Positions 17,913-27,917 of a stretch of DNA of 64,000 nt are shown piece by piece. The position numbers and the translations under genes were made by a program. Source of the DNA: Nocardioides sp. zg-1308. Its GTDB lineage: Bacteria > Actinomycetota > Actinomycetes > Propionibacteriales > Nocardioidaceae. The stretch is taken from the NCBI RefSeq assembly GCF_013155375.1, contig NZ_JABJQY010000001.1:248001-312000 (forward strand), in the 5' to 3' direction. Below the pieces are notes generated by a model. It was not told where the DNA came from. It did no database searches and saw only the letters and a program-made list of their open reading frames with translations. Position 1 is the first letter of the stretch, and each line of letters starts with the position of its first letter.

Positions 17913-19027
17913 CTGGTCGGCACCACCTGTCCGGGGAAGGAGATGTAGGGGCGGATGCGGCGCAGCTCCTCGACGTGCTCCTGGCCGCGCACGGAGAAGT
18001 CCTCCGGGGCGGTGCCGCGCAGGTAGCGGTGGTGGAGGTAGCCGAGCTCGATGGCCGCGGCCTGGTAGGCCCGCATGCCTCGCTCGGACTGCTGGCCGCC
18101 CTGGGCGCGGGCCCAGCGCCGCGCGTGCCGGCGGGCACGGAGGTCGACCAGCCACGGGATGTCGGTGGCGGGCAGCAGCCCGCGGTCGGCGGCGTCCTGC
18201 AGGGCGGTGGTGAGGAGCGGGCGCTCGGAGCGCCGGCGGTAAACCGCGAAGGCGGCGACGCCGAGGAACGCCGGGAACATCAGCAGGCCGTAGACGACGA
18301 AGAAGTGGCCGGTGCCCATCAGCGTCGAGGAGTTCCAGGTCCCGTGCAGCAGGGCCGCGACGGCGAAGCCGGCGAGGGGGGCGAGCACCCGCAGCCACGT
18401 CCGGCGGGAGGCGATCGCGATGCCCACCCCGATGCCGATGAAGGCCGTGAAGAACGGGTGCGCGAAGGGGCTGATCACACCGCGCAGGACGAAGGTGCCG
18501 GTGAGCGCCGTGGTGCCGCCCGGGCCGAGGCCGTCGGTGCCGTCGTAGGCGGCCGCGAGGTAGAGGATGTTCTCGGTGAAGGCGAAGCCGATGCCCACCA
18601 TGCCGGCGTAGACGATGCCGTCGAGGATGCCGTCGAGCTCGTGGCGGCGCCACCACAGCAGCAGGATGAGGAAGGCGCCCTTGGTCGCCTCCTCCGTGAG
18701 CGGCGCGAGCACCGCGAGGCTGTCGCGCTCGCTGGCGCCGCCCGCGACGCCGATCCCCTGGAAGACCAGGGCCGCGGCGGTGGCGACGAAGGCGCCCCAC
18801 AGCAGGCCGGCGACGAGCAGGTTGCGCGGCTCCGGCTCGTAGCGGTCGAGCCACATGAAGCAGCCGACCAGTGGTCCCACCGGGATGGCAGCGAGCAGCG
18901 CTGCGAGCGCCAATGACCCCGGCGCTCCCGAAAGGGCGACGACGAGCGCCATCGCGAGGCCACCGAGCAGGACCAGGACGCCCACCACGACGGTGAATGC
19001 GACACTGTCGCGGCGACCTCGGTGCAT
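17909..19027 (-). CDS. PrsW-family intramembrane metalloprotease
   Basis: A 372-residue polytopic membrane protein with the glutamic-type motifs of PrsW: EEATK (Glu 112, 113), FxxTEN (Glu 152, Asn 153), a His in SPFAHPFF (190) and HGTW (His 228). About eight hydrophobic helices fill 10-265; a soluble basic C-terminal region (270-372) follows. In Bacillus PrsW cleaves an anti-sigma factor; no anti-sigma gene is nearby, so the target is unknown. Translational coupling to two dynamin-like GTPases suggests an envelope-stress or membrane-remodelling unit. TAGGCT lies 7 nt before the ATG. Confidence 0.9.
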   Translation of the reverse strand: MHRGRRDSVAFTVVVGVLVLLGGLAMALVVALSGAPGSLALAALLAAIPVGPLVGCFMWLDRYEPEPRNLLVAGLLWGAFVATAAALVFQGIGVAGGASERDSLAVLAPLTEEATKGAFLILLLWWRRHELDGILDGIVYAGMVGIGFAFTENILYLAAAYDGTDGLGPGGTTALTGTFVLRGVISPFAHPFFTAFIGIGVGIAIASRRTWLRVLAPLAGFAVAALLHGTWNSSTLMGTGHFFVVYGLLMFPAFLGVAAFAVYRRRSERPLLTTALQDAADRGLLPATDIPWLVDLRARRHARRWARAQGGQQSERGMRAYQAAAIELGYLHHRYLRGTAPEDFSVRGQEHVEELRRIRPYISFPGQVVPTR

Positions 19028-19034
19028 GTGGCGC

Positions 19035-19040
19035 AGCCTA
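19035..19040 (-). promoter_or_regulatory. -10 box of leaderless prsW-like gene and GTPase operon
   Basis: Minus-strand TAGGCT 7 nt before the ATG at 19027. Confidence 0.6.
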
Positions 19041-19053
19041 ACGGAGCATGGGC

Positions 19054-19085
19054 GTGCGCCCCCGGTCGGCGGACCGGGGGCGCAC
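19054..19085 (-). terminator. Terminator hairpin after the lamin-tail phosphoesterase gene
   Basis: A perfect 14-bp stem, GTGCGCCCCCGGTC with GACCGGGGGCGCAC, loop GGCG, 30 nt beyond the stop at 19115. It separates that gene from the prsW promoter. Confidence 0.7.
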
Positions 19086-19114
19086 CCCTAGGGCGGTGTG
19101 TCGGTGGGCGGGCG

Positions 19115-22100
19115 TCAGCGGCCGCGGACGACGGCCGTCGGCGCGCTCGTCCGCGTCGCCGTGGCATAGCCCGTCCGGGTTCCGGTCGCGCGCACGGTCA
19201 CTCGCTCGCCGCGGTGGACCGCGCGCAGGGTGAATCGCTTGCCGGCGCCCGCCCTCCGCCCGTCGACGAACCACGTGAGGCGGAGCCTCGTCCCCCGCGT
19301 CCACTCGCCCGCGTCGGCACGGAGGACGCCTCCGACCACCGGCCGGCCGGTGACCCGTGGCCGGTCGGCCTCGAGGCGGCCCGCACGCACGTCGCGCCGC
19401 GCCGTGGCCGACGCCGTGGTCGGCGTCAGCCCGGGCGCCGCGCCGGTGACCGCGACGCTGATCCGTGCGCCGCGGTGCCGTGCCCGCAGCACGAGGGTCT
19501 GCCCCGCCTGCCCGGTGATCGGGTCGCCGTCCGCCAGCCAGGCGTACGACAGCACGGTCCCGGGTGCCCACGTGCCGGGCTCGGCCCGCAGCGTCTCGCC
19601 GACCCGCACCCTGCCCGCGACCGACGGCGTCCCGGCGACGACGGCGCCCGGCGTCGGCGTGGGTGTCGCGGTGGTGGTGGGCGTGGGCGACGTGGTGGGC
19701 GACGTGGTGGGAGTCGGCGTCGGCGTCGTGGACTCCCCGGCTGCCGTGAAGGTGTGCACGACGGAGTGGTCGACGGCGCCGTGGGGGTCGGAGGTGCGGA
19801 CGTACCAGCCGTGCTCGCCCGGCTCGACGGCCCACGCTGCCGACAGCGCGGTGCCGCTGGCGACTCCGGCGAACGACGCGATGGTCTCGGTCGTGAGGAT
19901 GTCCAGGCTGATCTCGTCGGTCGCGAGCTCCTTGACCCGCGCCGTCATGCCGGAGGCGGCGTAGGGGATCTCGAACTCCTGGTGCACCTGCTCCAGCGAC
20001 GGGTCGTCGGAGTCGAAGTCGTCGAGCGACGGCGAGTAGGTGCGGACGACGATCCTGCCGCCGGCGTTGTCGAAGTGCAGCAGGCGCAGGTAGCCCAGGC
20101 CGCCCTCGGGCAGGCCCTGGTAGTCGAACAGCATCGAGTAGACCGTGCGGTCCGCGACGCCGTCGCCGTCGTCGTCCATCTCGTCGGTGCGGGTGTAGGC
20201 GTCGTGGTAGTGCCCCGACCCGACGGCGATCACGTTGGCGTTGGGCCGGACGACCTCGTCCATGATCCGCTGCGGGATCGGGCCGAGCCCGCCGGTGGTG
20301 AGCATGAACTCGTGCAGGTTGATGATGACCCTGCGCTCGGGGTGCTCCTCGATCACCCGGTTCATCCAGGCGATCTGCTGGTCCCCCGCCCCCCAGCCCA
20401 TCGACACGACCATCAGGTCGATGCCGTCGGCGCTGACGAGGTCGTAGTGCCCGCGGTTGTCCTGGTGCGAGCCGCCGTACCAGGGGTTGGCGGCGTAGCG
20501 CTGCTCACCGAACCACCGGCCGTAGGCGCCGTAGTCGTTGCGGTGGTGGCCGACGTCGTGGTTGCCCGCGAGCACCCCGTAGGGGATCCGCGCCTCGTCG
20601 AGGTCGCGGTAGGCGACGTCGGCGCGCTGCCACTGGGCCGGCTGGTCCCAGTCGTTGACGATGTCGCCGGTGTGCATGAGGTACTGCAGGTCGAGGTTCG
20701 AGCGCTGCGCCACGAGGAAGTCGTGGATGGCGCGCTGGTGGCGGTAGAAGTCCGGGTTCTGGTTGTAGTACTGCGTGTCGGACTCCCAGGCGACGGTGAA
20801 GTCGTACTGGTCGCGGGGTGTGACGCCCTTGCCGGAGTACGGCGGCACCTGGCTGCCGCGGGTGCTCTGGCCCGGGGTCGTGAAGCCCTGGGAGTGCTGC
20901 ACCAGGACGGTGATCCTCCTGTCCTCCACGTGGTCCTTCGCCGGCACCAGCGCGTCGAGGTCGAAGTCGGTGGGGGCACCACCGGTGGTGAGGTGCTCGT
21001 CGACCTCCACCCACGCGTCGGCGGTCACGTCGAGGACGTGCAGTCCCACGCGCGCCTCGGCGTTGGCCGACCCCGACCAGTGGACCCGGGCGGTGAAGTC
21101 GCCGCCGGCGCCCTCGGGCACCTCGAGGGTGAAGAGCTGGTAGGGGAACAGGCTCTCGGAGGTGGTGCTGGCGGTGAGGCCGTCGTCGGTCGCGACCGCC
21201 TCCAGCTCCTCGGCGGTGAGCAGCACGGCGCCCTCGCGCGGGACCCGTCCGGCGTCGTACGCCGTCCCGGCGCTCGCCGTGACGGCCTCGTCACCGGGCT
21301 CGAAGTGGAATCCGCGCCGCAGCTCGACGTCGAGGACGTCGCCCTCGGGGTCGCTCGGGGTGGCCTCGAGGGCCACCTCACCGGACGGCACCTCGGCACC
21401 GTCGGCGGGTGTGTCCAGCGATGCCGACGGCTGCTCCTCGGGCGTGGTGAAGGTGATCTCCCGGGTGCGGCTGTTGCCCAGCGCGTCGACGGCGGTCAGC
21501 ACCAGCCGGTGCTCACCCGCCTCGAGGTCCACCGAGGAGGTGCGGTGCGGCAGGGTGACCTCCTCGCCGTCGAGGGTCGCGGTCAGTGCCTCGACCCCGG
21601 AACCGGCGTCGGTGGCCTGCGCGTCGACGTCGAACGAGCCTCGCATCTTGGCGCCCGGCTCGATCGACGAGGTGATCTGCGGCGCCGTGTTGTCGACGAC
21701 GAGCGTGCGGGTCGCCGACTGCCCGCCGGCGGTCGCGGTGACGGCGTGCTGCCCGTCGGCGACGGCGGTCGTGTCCCACTGGTGCAGCAGTGAGTCGAAG
21801 GCGTCGTCGGGGACCTCGAAGGTCGCCAGGAAGTAGACGAGGCTGGCGTCGGCGAAGCCGATGCGGGCGTCGGGGGCGGGGCAGGCGCGGGTCGTCGGCT
21901 CCTGGCCCTCGGCGGCGCTCGCACACGTGACGGGGCGCAGCACCCGGCCGTCGGGCAGGGCGAGGCGGGGGTCGATGGCGGCGAAGTCGTCGTTGTTCTC
22001 GTTGGGGTCAGGCTGGGGCCACGCCTTGGTGCCCGCGTAGATCCCGAGCGTGACGCGCTGGCCGCGCACCACCTTCTCCAGCGGCACGGCGGCCGACACG

Positions 22101-24040
22101 GTCTCGGTCCGCTCGTAGAAGCCCTCGTCGAAGACGGTGAGCACCTCGTCGCCGATCTTCACGCCGTTGCGGAAGAACGCGTCGGTGCTGGTGGCCTCGA
22201 AGGCGAAGCGCGGCGAGGCCTCGAGCGACGGCACGGCGGCGCCGACCTGCTGGCCGTCGACCGCCAGGGTGAGGCCGGTGGGGTCGCCGTCGGTGGTCGC
22301 CGTGAGGGGGCTGGTGCCGCGGACGAAGTCGCCGTCGGCGTGGTTGAGCCGGACGGGCGGCCGCGGTCCCCCGGTGAGGTCGATGCGCACCGGGCCGAGG
22401 GTCGTGGTGTGGGTGCCGTCCGACACCTCGAGGGTGTAGTCCACCCACTGCTTGCCGTAGAGGTCGACCGCCGGGACGGTGTAGACGAAGCGGTCGGGCG
22501 ACTCGAAGCGCAGCGACCGGGTGACCGGGTCACCGACGTCCGTGGTGAGGGTCAGCTCCGCGGTGCGGACCTGGTGGTCGTCGAGGACGTCGAAGCCGAG
22601 GGTGAGGTCCTCGGTCTCCGGCAGCAGCGGGCCGCCGGTGAGGTCGTCGATCGTGGGCGCGGTGTCGGCGGTCGGGGTGCGCACGAGCCCGGCGGGCACC
22701 TGACGCGGGTGCGTGTAGCCCGGCGTGGGCACGGCGAGCGCGGTCATCGTCTGCACCGTGCCGTTCCTCGGCTCCGGCACCCACAGGTGGTCCGGCGACG
22801 GCGCGGGGTTCCAGGCGTACTGGATGGCGGTGGTCGGCGTCGTCTGCGCGTCGGTGAAGTAGTAGGTCGTGCTCACGTCGAGGCCGGTGTTGGTCATCAC
22901 CTGGATGCCGCGCAGGCCCCCGTTGGCCATGCCCGCGGACCGTACGTCGACGAGGTCCTCGCCGGCGGTCAGGTCCGCGCCGAACGCGGCGTTGAAGTCG
23001 GCGGCGGTGAGCGCGTCGTTGGCGCCGTTGCGGACCCAGAGCACCAGCGTCTGGCCCGGGTCGATGACCGCGTCGCGCGGCACCGCGGGCCACAGCGCCT
23101 GGTTGGTGGTGACCGCGTTGGCGTCGATGTAGAGGTAGTTGAGGGTGAAGTCGCGGAAGCTCACCGGGGCGTCGGAGGCGTTGTAGACCTCGACGAACTC
23201 GTAGGCGTCGCCGCCGTTGGCGTTCGCGGTGTCGGGGGCCACCTCGGTGACCTGGAGGATCGGCGCCGCGAGGTCGGGGTCGGTGGGCGGCGCCGGGGGT
23301 TGGGTCGGCACGCCCGGGTCGGTCGGCGGGTCGGTGGGCGGGTCGGTGGGGGTGGGCGCGCCCAGCTGCTCGTCGCGCACGGCGCCCGGGTTGGGCGCCT
23401 GCTGCGTGGCGAGCACGCGGTGGACCGCGGTGCCGTCGGTGGGGGCGACGTACTCCACCGTCTTGTCGACGGCCTTGTCGGTGGCGGTCCAGCTGACCTG
23501 CGCCACGTCGGTGGTCGTGCCGGCGTCGGTGCGCCGGATCCACAGGGTGCTGCCGCTGTTGTTGAGCCCGTTCTGGCCGGAGAGGACGGCGAGGTCGTAC
23601 GAGCCGGTCCAGCCAAGGCCGGCGTAGAAGGTGCGGAAGTCCTGCTCGGTGAGGGCCGCGGTGCCCGAGTGCCCGCTGTTGCGCGGCCACAGCACGAGCG
23701 TGCCGTTGGCGGGGACGGTCGTCGCCGGGTCGTGCGTGAGCGTCCTTTGGGTCGACCCGCTGAGGTAGACGACCGAGTAGCCGGCGTCGGCCAGGTTGAT
23801 CGCGGCGTCGGTGGTGTTGCGCACCTCGACGAACTCGAACGCGTCGACCGACGTCCCGTCGGCGGCCGGTCGGTTGCTCGAGTCGACGTTGATCTCGGTC
23901 ACCACGAGCGCCGGTCGCCCGGCCGCGGCGTGGGCGGGCAGCGCGGTGACGGCGAGCGCGCCCGCGGCGAGGGCGAGGGAGGTGGCGAGCGGGGTGGCGA
24001 GGCACTGGAAGGAGGTCAGGAGCGACCTGGCAGACGGCAT
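19115..24040 (-). CDS. Giant secreted lamin-tail / calcineurin-type phosphoesterase
   Basis: A 1641-residue exported protein. Signal peptide 1-38 (ends LPAHA). Two lamin-tail domains (about 42-215 and 258-430; ALVVTEINVDSSN and ILQVTEVAPDTANAN) are split by a PTDPPTDPP linker. Then come Ig-like/adhesion repeats (about 440-1060), a metallophosphoesterase (about 1080-1330; DTQYY, MHTGDIVND, GNHDVGHH, GSGHYHDAY, giving the usual Asp/Asn/His metal ligands), a domain to 1430, a Thr/Pro linker (about 1435-1465) and two Ig-like repeats (VRVGETLRAEPGTW and VVGGVLRADAGEW). No LPxTG or C-terminal helix is present, so it is released or held non-covalently. The substrate (nucleotide, phospholipid or DNA) is not readable. 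Confidence 0.85.
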   Translation of the reverse strand: MPSARSLLTSFQCLATPLATSLALAAGALAVTALPAHAAAGRPALVVTEINVDSSNRPAADGTSVDAFEFVEVRNTTDAAINLADAGYSVVYLSGSTQRTLTHDPATTVPANGTLVLWPRNSGHSGTAALTEQDFRTFYAGLGWTGSYDLAVLSGQNGLNNSGSTLWIRRTDAGTTTDVAQVSWTATDKAVDKTVEYVAPTDGTAVHRVLATQQAPNPGAVRDEQLGAPTPTDPPTDPPTDPGVPTQPPAPPTDPDLAAPILQVTEVAPDTANANGGDAYEFVEVYNASDAPVSFRDFTLNYLYIDANAVTTNQALWPAVPRDAVIDPGQTLVLWVRNGANDALTAADFNAAFGADLTAGEDLVDVRSAGMANGGLRGIQVMTNTGLDVSTTYYFTDAQTTPTTAIQYAWNPAPSPDHLWVPEPRNGTVQTMTALAVPTPGYTHPRQVPAGLVRTPTADTAPTIDDLTGGPLLPETEDLTLGFDVLDDHQVRTAELTLTTDVGDPVTRSLRFESPDRFVYTVPAVDLYGKQWVDYTLEVSDGTHTTTLGPVRIDLTGGPRPPVRLNHADGDFVRGTSPLTATTDGDPTGLTLAVDGQQVGAAVPSLEASPRFAFEATSTDAFFRNGVKIGDEVLTVFDEGFYERTETVSAAVPLEKVVRGQRVTLGIYAGTKAWPQPDPNENNDDFAAIDPRLALPDGRVLRPVTCASAAEGQEPTTRACPAPDARIGFADASLVYFLATFEVPDDAFDSLLHQWDTTAVADGQHAVTATAGGQSATRTLVVDNTAPQITSSIEPGAKMRGSFDVDAQATDAGSGVEALTATLDGEEVTLPHRTSSVDLEAGEHRLVLTAVDALGNSRTREITFTTPEEQPSASLDTPADGAEVPSGEVALEATPSDPEGDVLDVELRRGFHFEPGDEAVTASAGTAYDAGRVPREGAVLLTAEELEAVATDDGLTASTTSESLFPYQLFTLEVPEGAGGDFTARVHWSGSANAEARVGLHVLDVTADAWVEVDEHLTTGGAPTDFDLDALVPAKDHVEDRRITVLVQHSQGFTTPGQSTRGSQVPPYSGKGVTPRDQYDFTVAWESDTQYYNQNPDFYRHQRAIHDFLVAQRSNLDLQYLMHTGDIVNDWDQPAQWQRADVAYRDLDEARIPYGVLAGNHDVGHHRNDYGAYGRWFGEQRYAANPWYGGSHQDNRGHYDLVSADGIDLMVVSMGWGAGDQQIAWMNRVIEEHPERRVIINLHEFMLTTGGLGPIPQRIMDEVVRPNANVIAVGSGHYHDAYTRTDEMDDDGDGVADRTVYSMLFDYQGLPEGGLGYLRLLHFDNAGGRIVVRTYSPSLDDFDSDDPSLEQVHQEFEIPYAASGMTARVKELATDEISLDILTTETIASFAGVASGTALSAAWAVEPGEHGWYVRTSDPHGAVDHSVVHTFTAAGESTTPTPTPTTSPTTSPTPTTTATPTPTPGAVVAGTPSVAGRVRVGETLRAEPGTWAPGTVLSYAWLADGDPITGQAGQTLVLRARHRGARISVAVTGAAPGLTPTTASATARRDVRAGRLEADRPRVTGRPVVGGVLRADAGEWTRGTRLRLTWFVDGRRAGAGKRFTLRAVHRGERVTVRATGTRTGYATATRTSAPTAVVRGR

Positions 24041-24187
24041 GGGCGTCACCCCACAGGGAGGCGGTGAATCAATGCGGTACGCCGGGTGAACGCGGCGGCT
24101 CGGCCAATTGTCGGGACGGTCGCACGGCAGGTCCCGCGCGGGCCCGGCCGGCGCTTCCTCGTGTGTCGGGCCGCCGCGCGAGCGTCG

Positions 24188-24193
24188 TACAGT
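24188..24193 (+). promoter_or_regulatory. -10 box of leaderless pepP-like gene
   Basis: TACAGT 6 nt before the GTG at 24200; decides that start over the in-frame ATG at 24086. Confidence 0.6.
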
Positions 24194-24199
24194 GACCGG

Positions 24200-25617
<1,418 letters not shown>

Positions 25618-25618
<1 letters not shown>

Positions 25619-26733
25619 TGGACTGCCACCACTACGACGCGTTCCGCTGCCGCTCCTGCACGCTGCTCGAGCTGCCGCGGGCACGTCAGCTCTCCGACAA
25701 GGAGCTGCACGCGCGGTCCCTGGTCGACGCACCGGTCTGGCTGCCGACCGTGGCGGGGCCGGAGGCGGGCTTCCGCAACAAGGCCAAGATGGCGGTCGGT
25801 GGCAGCGTCGAGGTCCCGACCCTCGGGATCCTGGACCGCGACCTCCGGGGCGTCGACCTGCGTGACTGCGGCCTGCACTCGGCGGGCCTGACGTCGGCCC
25901 TCGACCGCATCGCCGCGTGGATCGCGGCCGCCGGCCTCACGCCGTACGACGTCGCGACCCGCACCGGCGAGCTCAAGCACGTCCTGCTGACCGAGTCGCC
26001 CGACGGCGAGCTCATGCTGCGGCTGGTGCTGCGCTCGACCGCCCTCGAGGCGCGGATCCGCTCCCGCCTGCCCGCGCTGCTGGAGGCGGTGCCCGCGTTG
26101 CGCGTGGTGACGATCAACGTGCAGCCCGAGCACAAGGCGGTGCTCGAGGGCGAGCGGGAGGTCGTCCTCACCGGGGAGGCGACGCTGCCGATGCGGCTGG
26201 CCACGGGAGTGACGCTGCGGCTCGGACCGCGCTCCTTCTTCCAGACCAACACCCCGGTCGCCGAGGCGCTCTACGAACAGGCGCGCGCATGGGTGGACGG
26301 ACTGCCGGGCGTGCGCACGGTGTGGGACCTCTACTGCGGTGTCGGCGGCTTCGCGCTGCACCTGGCATCGCCGGGGCGTGAGGTGCTCGGCGTCGAGGTG
26401 TCGGCCGACGCCGTCGCCGCCGCCACCGCGACGGCGGCCGAGCTGGACGTGGCCGCCGAGTTCGTCGCCGCCGATGCGACGGCGTACGCGCTGGCCTCGC
26501 GCACCTCCCCCGACCTCGTGGTCGTCAACCCGCCGCGGCGGGGCATCGGCACCGACCTGGCCGGCTGGCTCGAGGGCTCGGCGACGCGCCACGTCGTCTA
26601 CTCGTCGTGCAACGCCGAGTCGCTCGTCCGCGACCTGGCGCTCATGCCCTCGCTGCGCCCGGTCGAGGCGCGGGTGCTGGACATGTTCCCGCACACCGGC
26701 CACTACGAGGTGCTCGTGCTGCTGGAGCGCTGA
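25618..26733 (+). CDS. rlmC: 23S rRNA (uracil-C5)-methyltransferase RlmC-type
   Basis: SAM-dependent methylation of 23S rRNA uracil at C5 (U747 in E. coli RlmC). The 371-residue product aligns with RlmC from the first residues: 4Fe-4S cysteines at 3, 11, 14 (CHHYDAFRCRSC) and about 84 (RDCGLHSAG), GFRNKAKMAVGGSVE, SFFQTNTPVAEALY, SAM motif DLYCGVGGFALHLA, NPPRRGIG and the catalytic Cys near 331 in SSCNAES. There is no TRAM domain, which separates RlmC from RlmD. The GTG at 25618 overlaps the pepP stop. The downstream SDR gene is convergent. Confidence 0.93.
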
Positions 26734-26751
26734 CGCGCCGGGTCTTGCGCC

Positions 26752-27543
26752 TCAGATCTCGCGCCACCCGGTGGCCGTGTCGTGCCCGTGAGCGGCCATC
26801 AGGCTGAGGCCGCCGTCGACGGTGTAGGAGGACCCGGTGACGTACGCCGACCGCGGCGAGGCGAGGAAGCCGATGACCGAGGCCACCTCGGCGACGTGCC
26901 CCGGGCGTCCGACCGGGTTGCCCGGCCGCTCCTGGTGGTAGGCCTCGGACTCGTCCTGGCCGGTCATCGGGGTCGAGATCTCGCCCGGCGCCACTGCGTT
27001 GACGGTGATGCCGTGCTCGGCGAGCTCCAGGGCCAGCACCTTGGTGAACATGCCCAGCCCGGCCTTGGCGGAGCAGTAGGCGGCGGCACCCAGTCGCGGC
27101 AGGTGCTCGTGCACGCTGGTGACGTTGATGATCCGGCCGCCGTCGCCCTGCTGCACCATCCGTCGGGCCGCGTGCTGCGAGCAGAGGAAGGGTCCGTCGA
27201 GGTCGGTGGCCAGGACCCGGCGCCAGGTGTCGAGGTCCAGGTCGAGCACCCGGTCGGAGTGGCCGGTCCCGGCGACGTTGACCAGCACGCCGAGGCCGCC
27301 CAGCTGGCCGGCCAGCCGGTCGACGACCGCGCCGGCGTCCGGGGAGGAGGCGTCGAACGGCTCGACGAAGCTGCGCTGCCCGCGCCGCTCGACCTCCACG
27401 GCGGTCCTCCGGATGCCCTCCTCGTCGCTGTGGAAGGTCAGCCCGACGTCGAAGCCCTCGCTCGCCAGCAGGGTCGCCGTCGCCTGGCCGATGCCCGAGT
27501 CGCTGCCGGTGACGATGGCCAGCCGGGGGTGGTGGTTGCTCAT
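26752..27543 (-). CDS. Short-chain dehydrogenase/reductase
   Basis: A 263-residue classical SDR. Cofactor motif TGSDSGIG (12-19), NVAG at 89-92 in place of NNAG, catalytic Ser 143, Tyr 156 and Lys 160, and the C-terminal PVGRPGHVAEVASVIGFLAS and YTVDGGLS blocks of FabG-like members. The substrate cannot be read. The region after the first beta strand (LTFHSDEEG) lacks a clear Asp, so NADP use is more likely than NAD. I take the ATG at 27543; the longer frame upstream does not look coding. Confidence 0.9.
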   Translation of the reverse strand: MSNHHPRLAIVTGSDSGIGQATATLLASEGFDVGLTFHSDEEGIRRTAVEVERRGQRSFVEPFDASSPDAGAVVDRLAGQLGGLGVLVNVAGTGHSDRVLDLDLDTWRRVLATDLDGPFLCSQHAARRMVQQGDGGRIINVTSVHEHLPRLGAAAYCSAKAGLGMFTKVLALELAEHGITVNAVAPGEISTPMTGQDESEAYHQERPGNPVGRPGHVAEVASVIGFLASPRSAYVTGSSYTVDGGLSLMAAHGHDTATGWREI

Positions 27544-27917
27544 GCCGGTGGCGTACCCGCTGGGCGCGCGCGCATGCGGACGTCGTGCGCCCGTCAGCCC
27601 CCGCACGGGCACCCGAGGACGTGCTCGGCACCCTGGAGGTCGGCGGACCCGCTGTGATGCGACGCACGGAATCCGGTGCTGGGGGGTCAGGTTGTGCCTG
27701 ACGTGCGAGCCGCCACGACCGCACCGACGAGCGTCGGAGACCTTCTGACGCAGCGTCGCGCCGTCGACCTCGCCCGCACCGAGAGCGCGCTCTGTCGCCT
27801 CCGACGCACCGCCTGATCCCTCGGTCCGTCCCGGGTCCTCCCCGGGTCCTCCCCGATCCGCTTGCGTCCCCGGCACCCGCTCGTCGCGGTGCCGTTGCGA
27901 AAGGTTATTTTTCCAGT
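27544..27917. other. Intergenic region between the SDR gene and the symporter gene
   Basis: About 370 bases between divergent genes with no supported ORF. It holds an 11-bp tandem repeat (CCGGGTCCTCC at 27831 and 27842), a 12-bp palindrome AGAGCGCGCTCT (27782-27793), and, at its right end, a locally AT-rich patch that contains the symporter -10 box. Confidence 0.6.
27906..27911 (+). promoter_or_regulatory. -10 box of the symporter gene
   Basis: TATTTT 6 nt before the ATG at 27918, in an AT-rich patch unusual for this window. Confidence 0.5.

Noticed and set aside
19638-19735. Repeat-rich DNA resembling a short array
   Set aside because: It encodes the Thr/Pro linker of the secreted phosphoesterase in frame; no spacer-repeat pattern.
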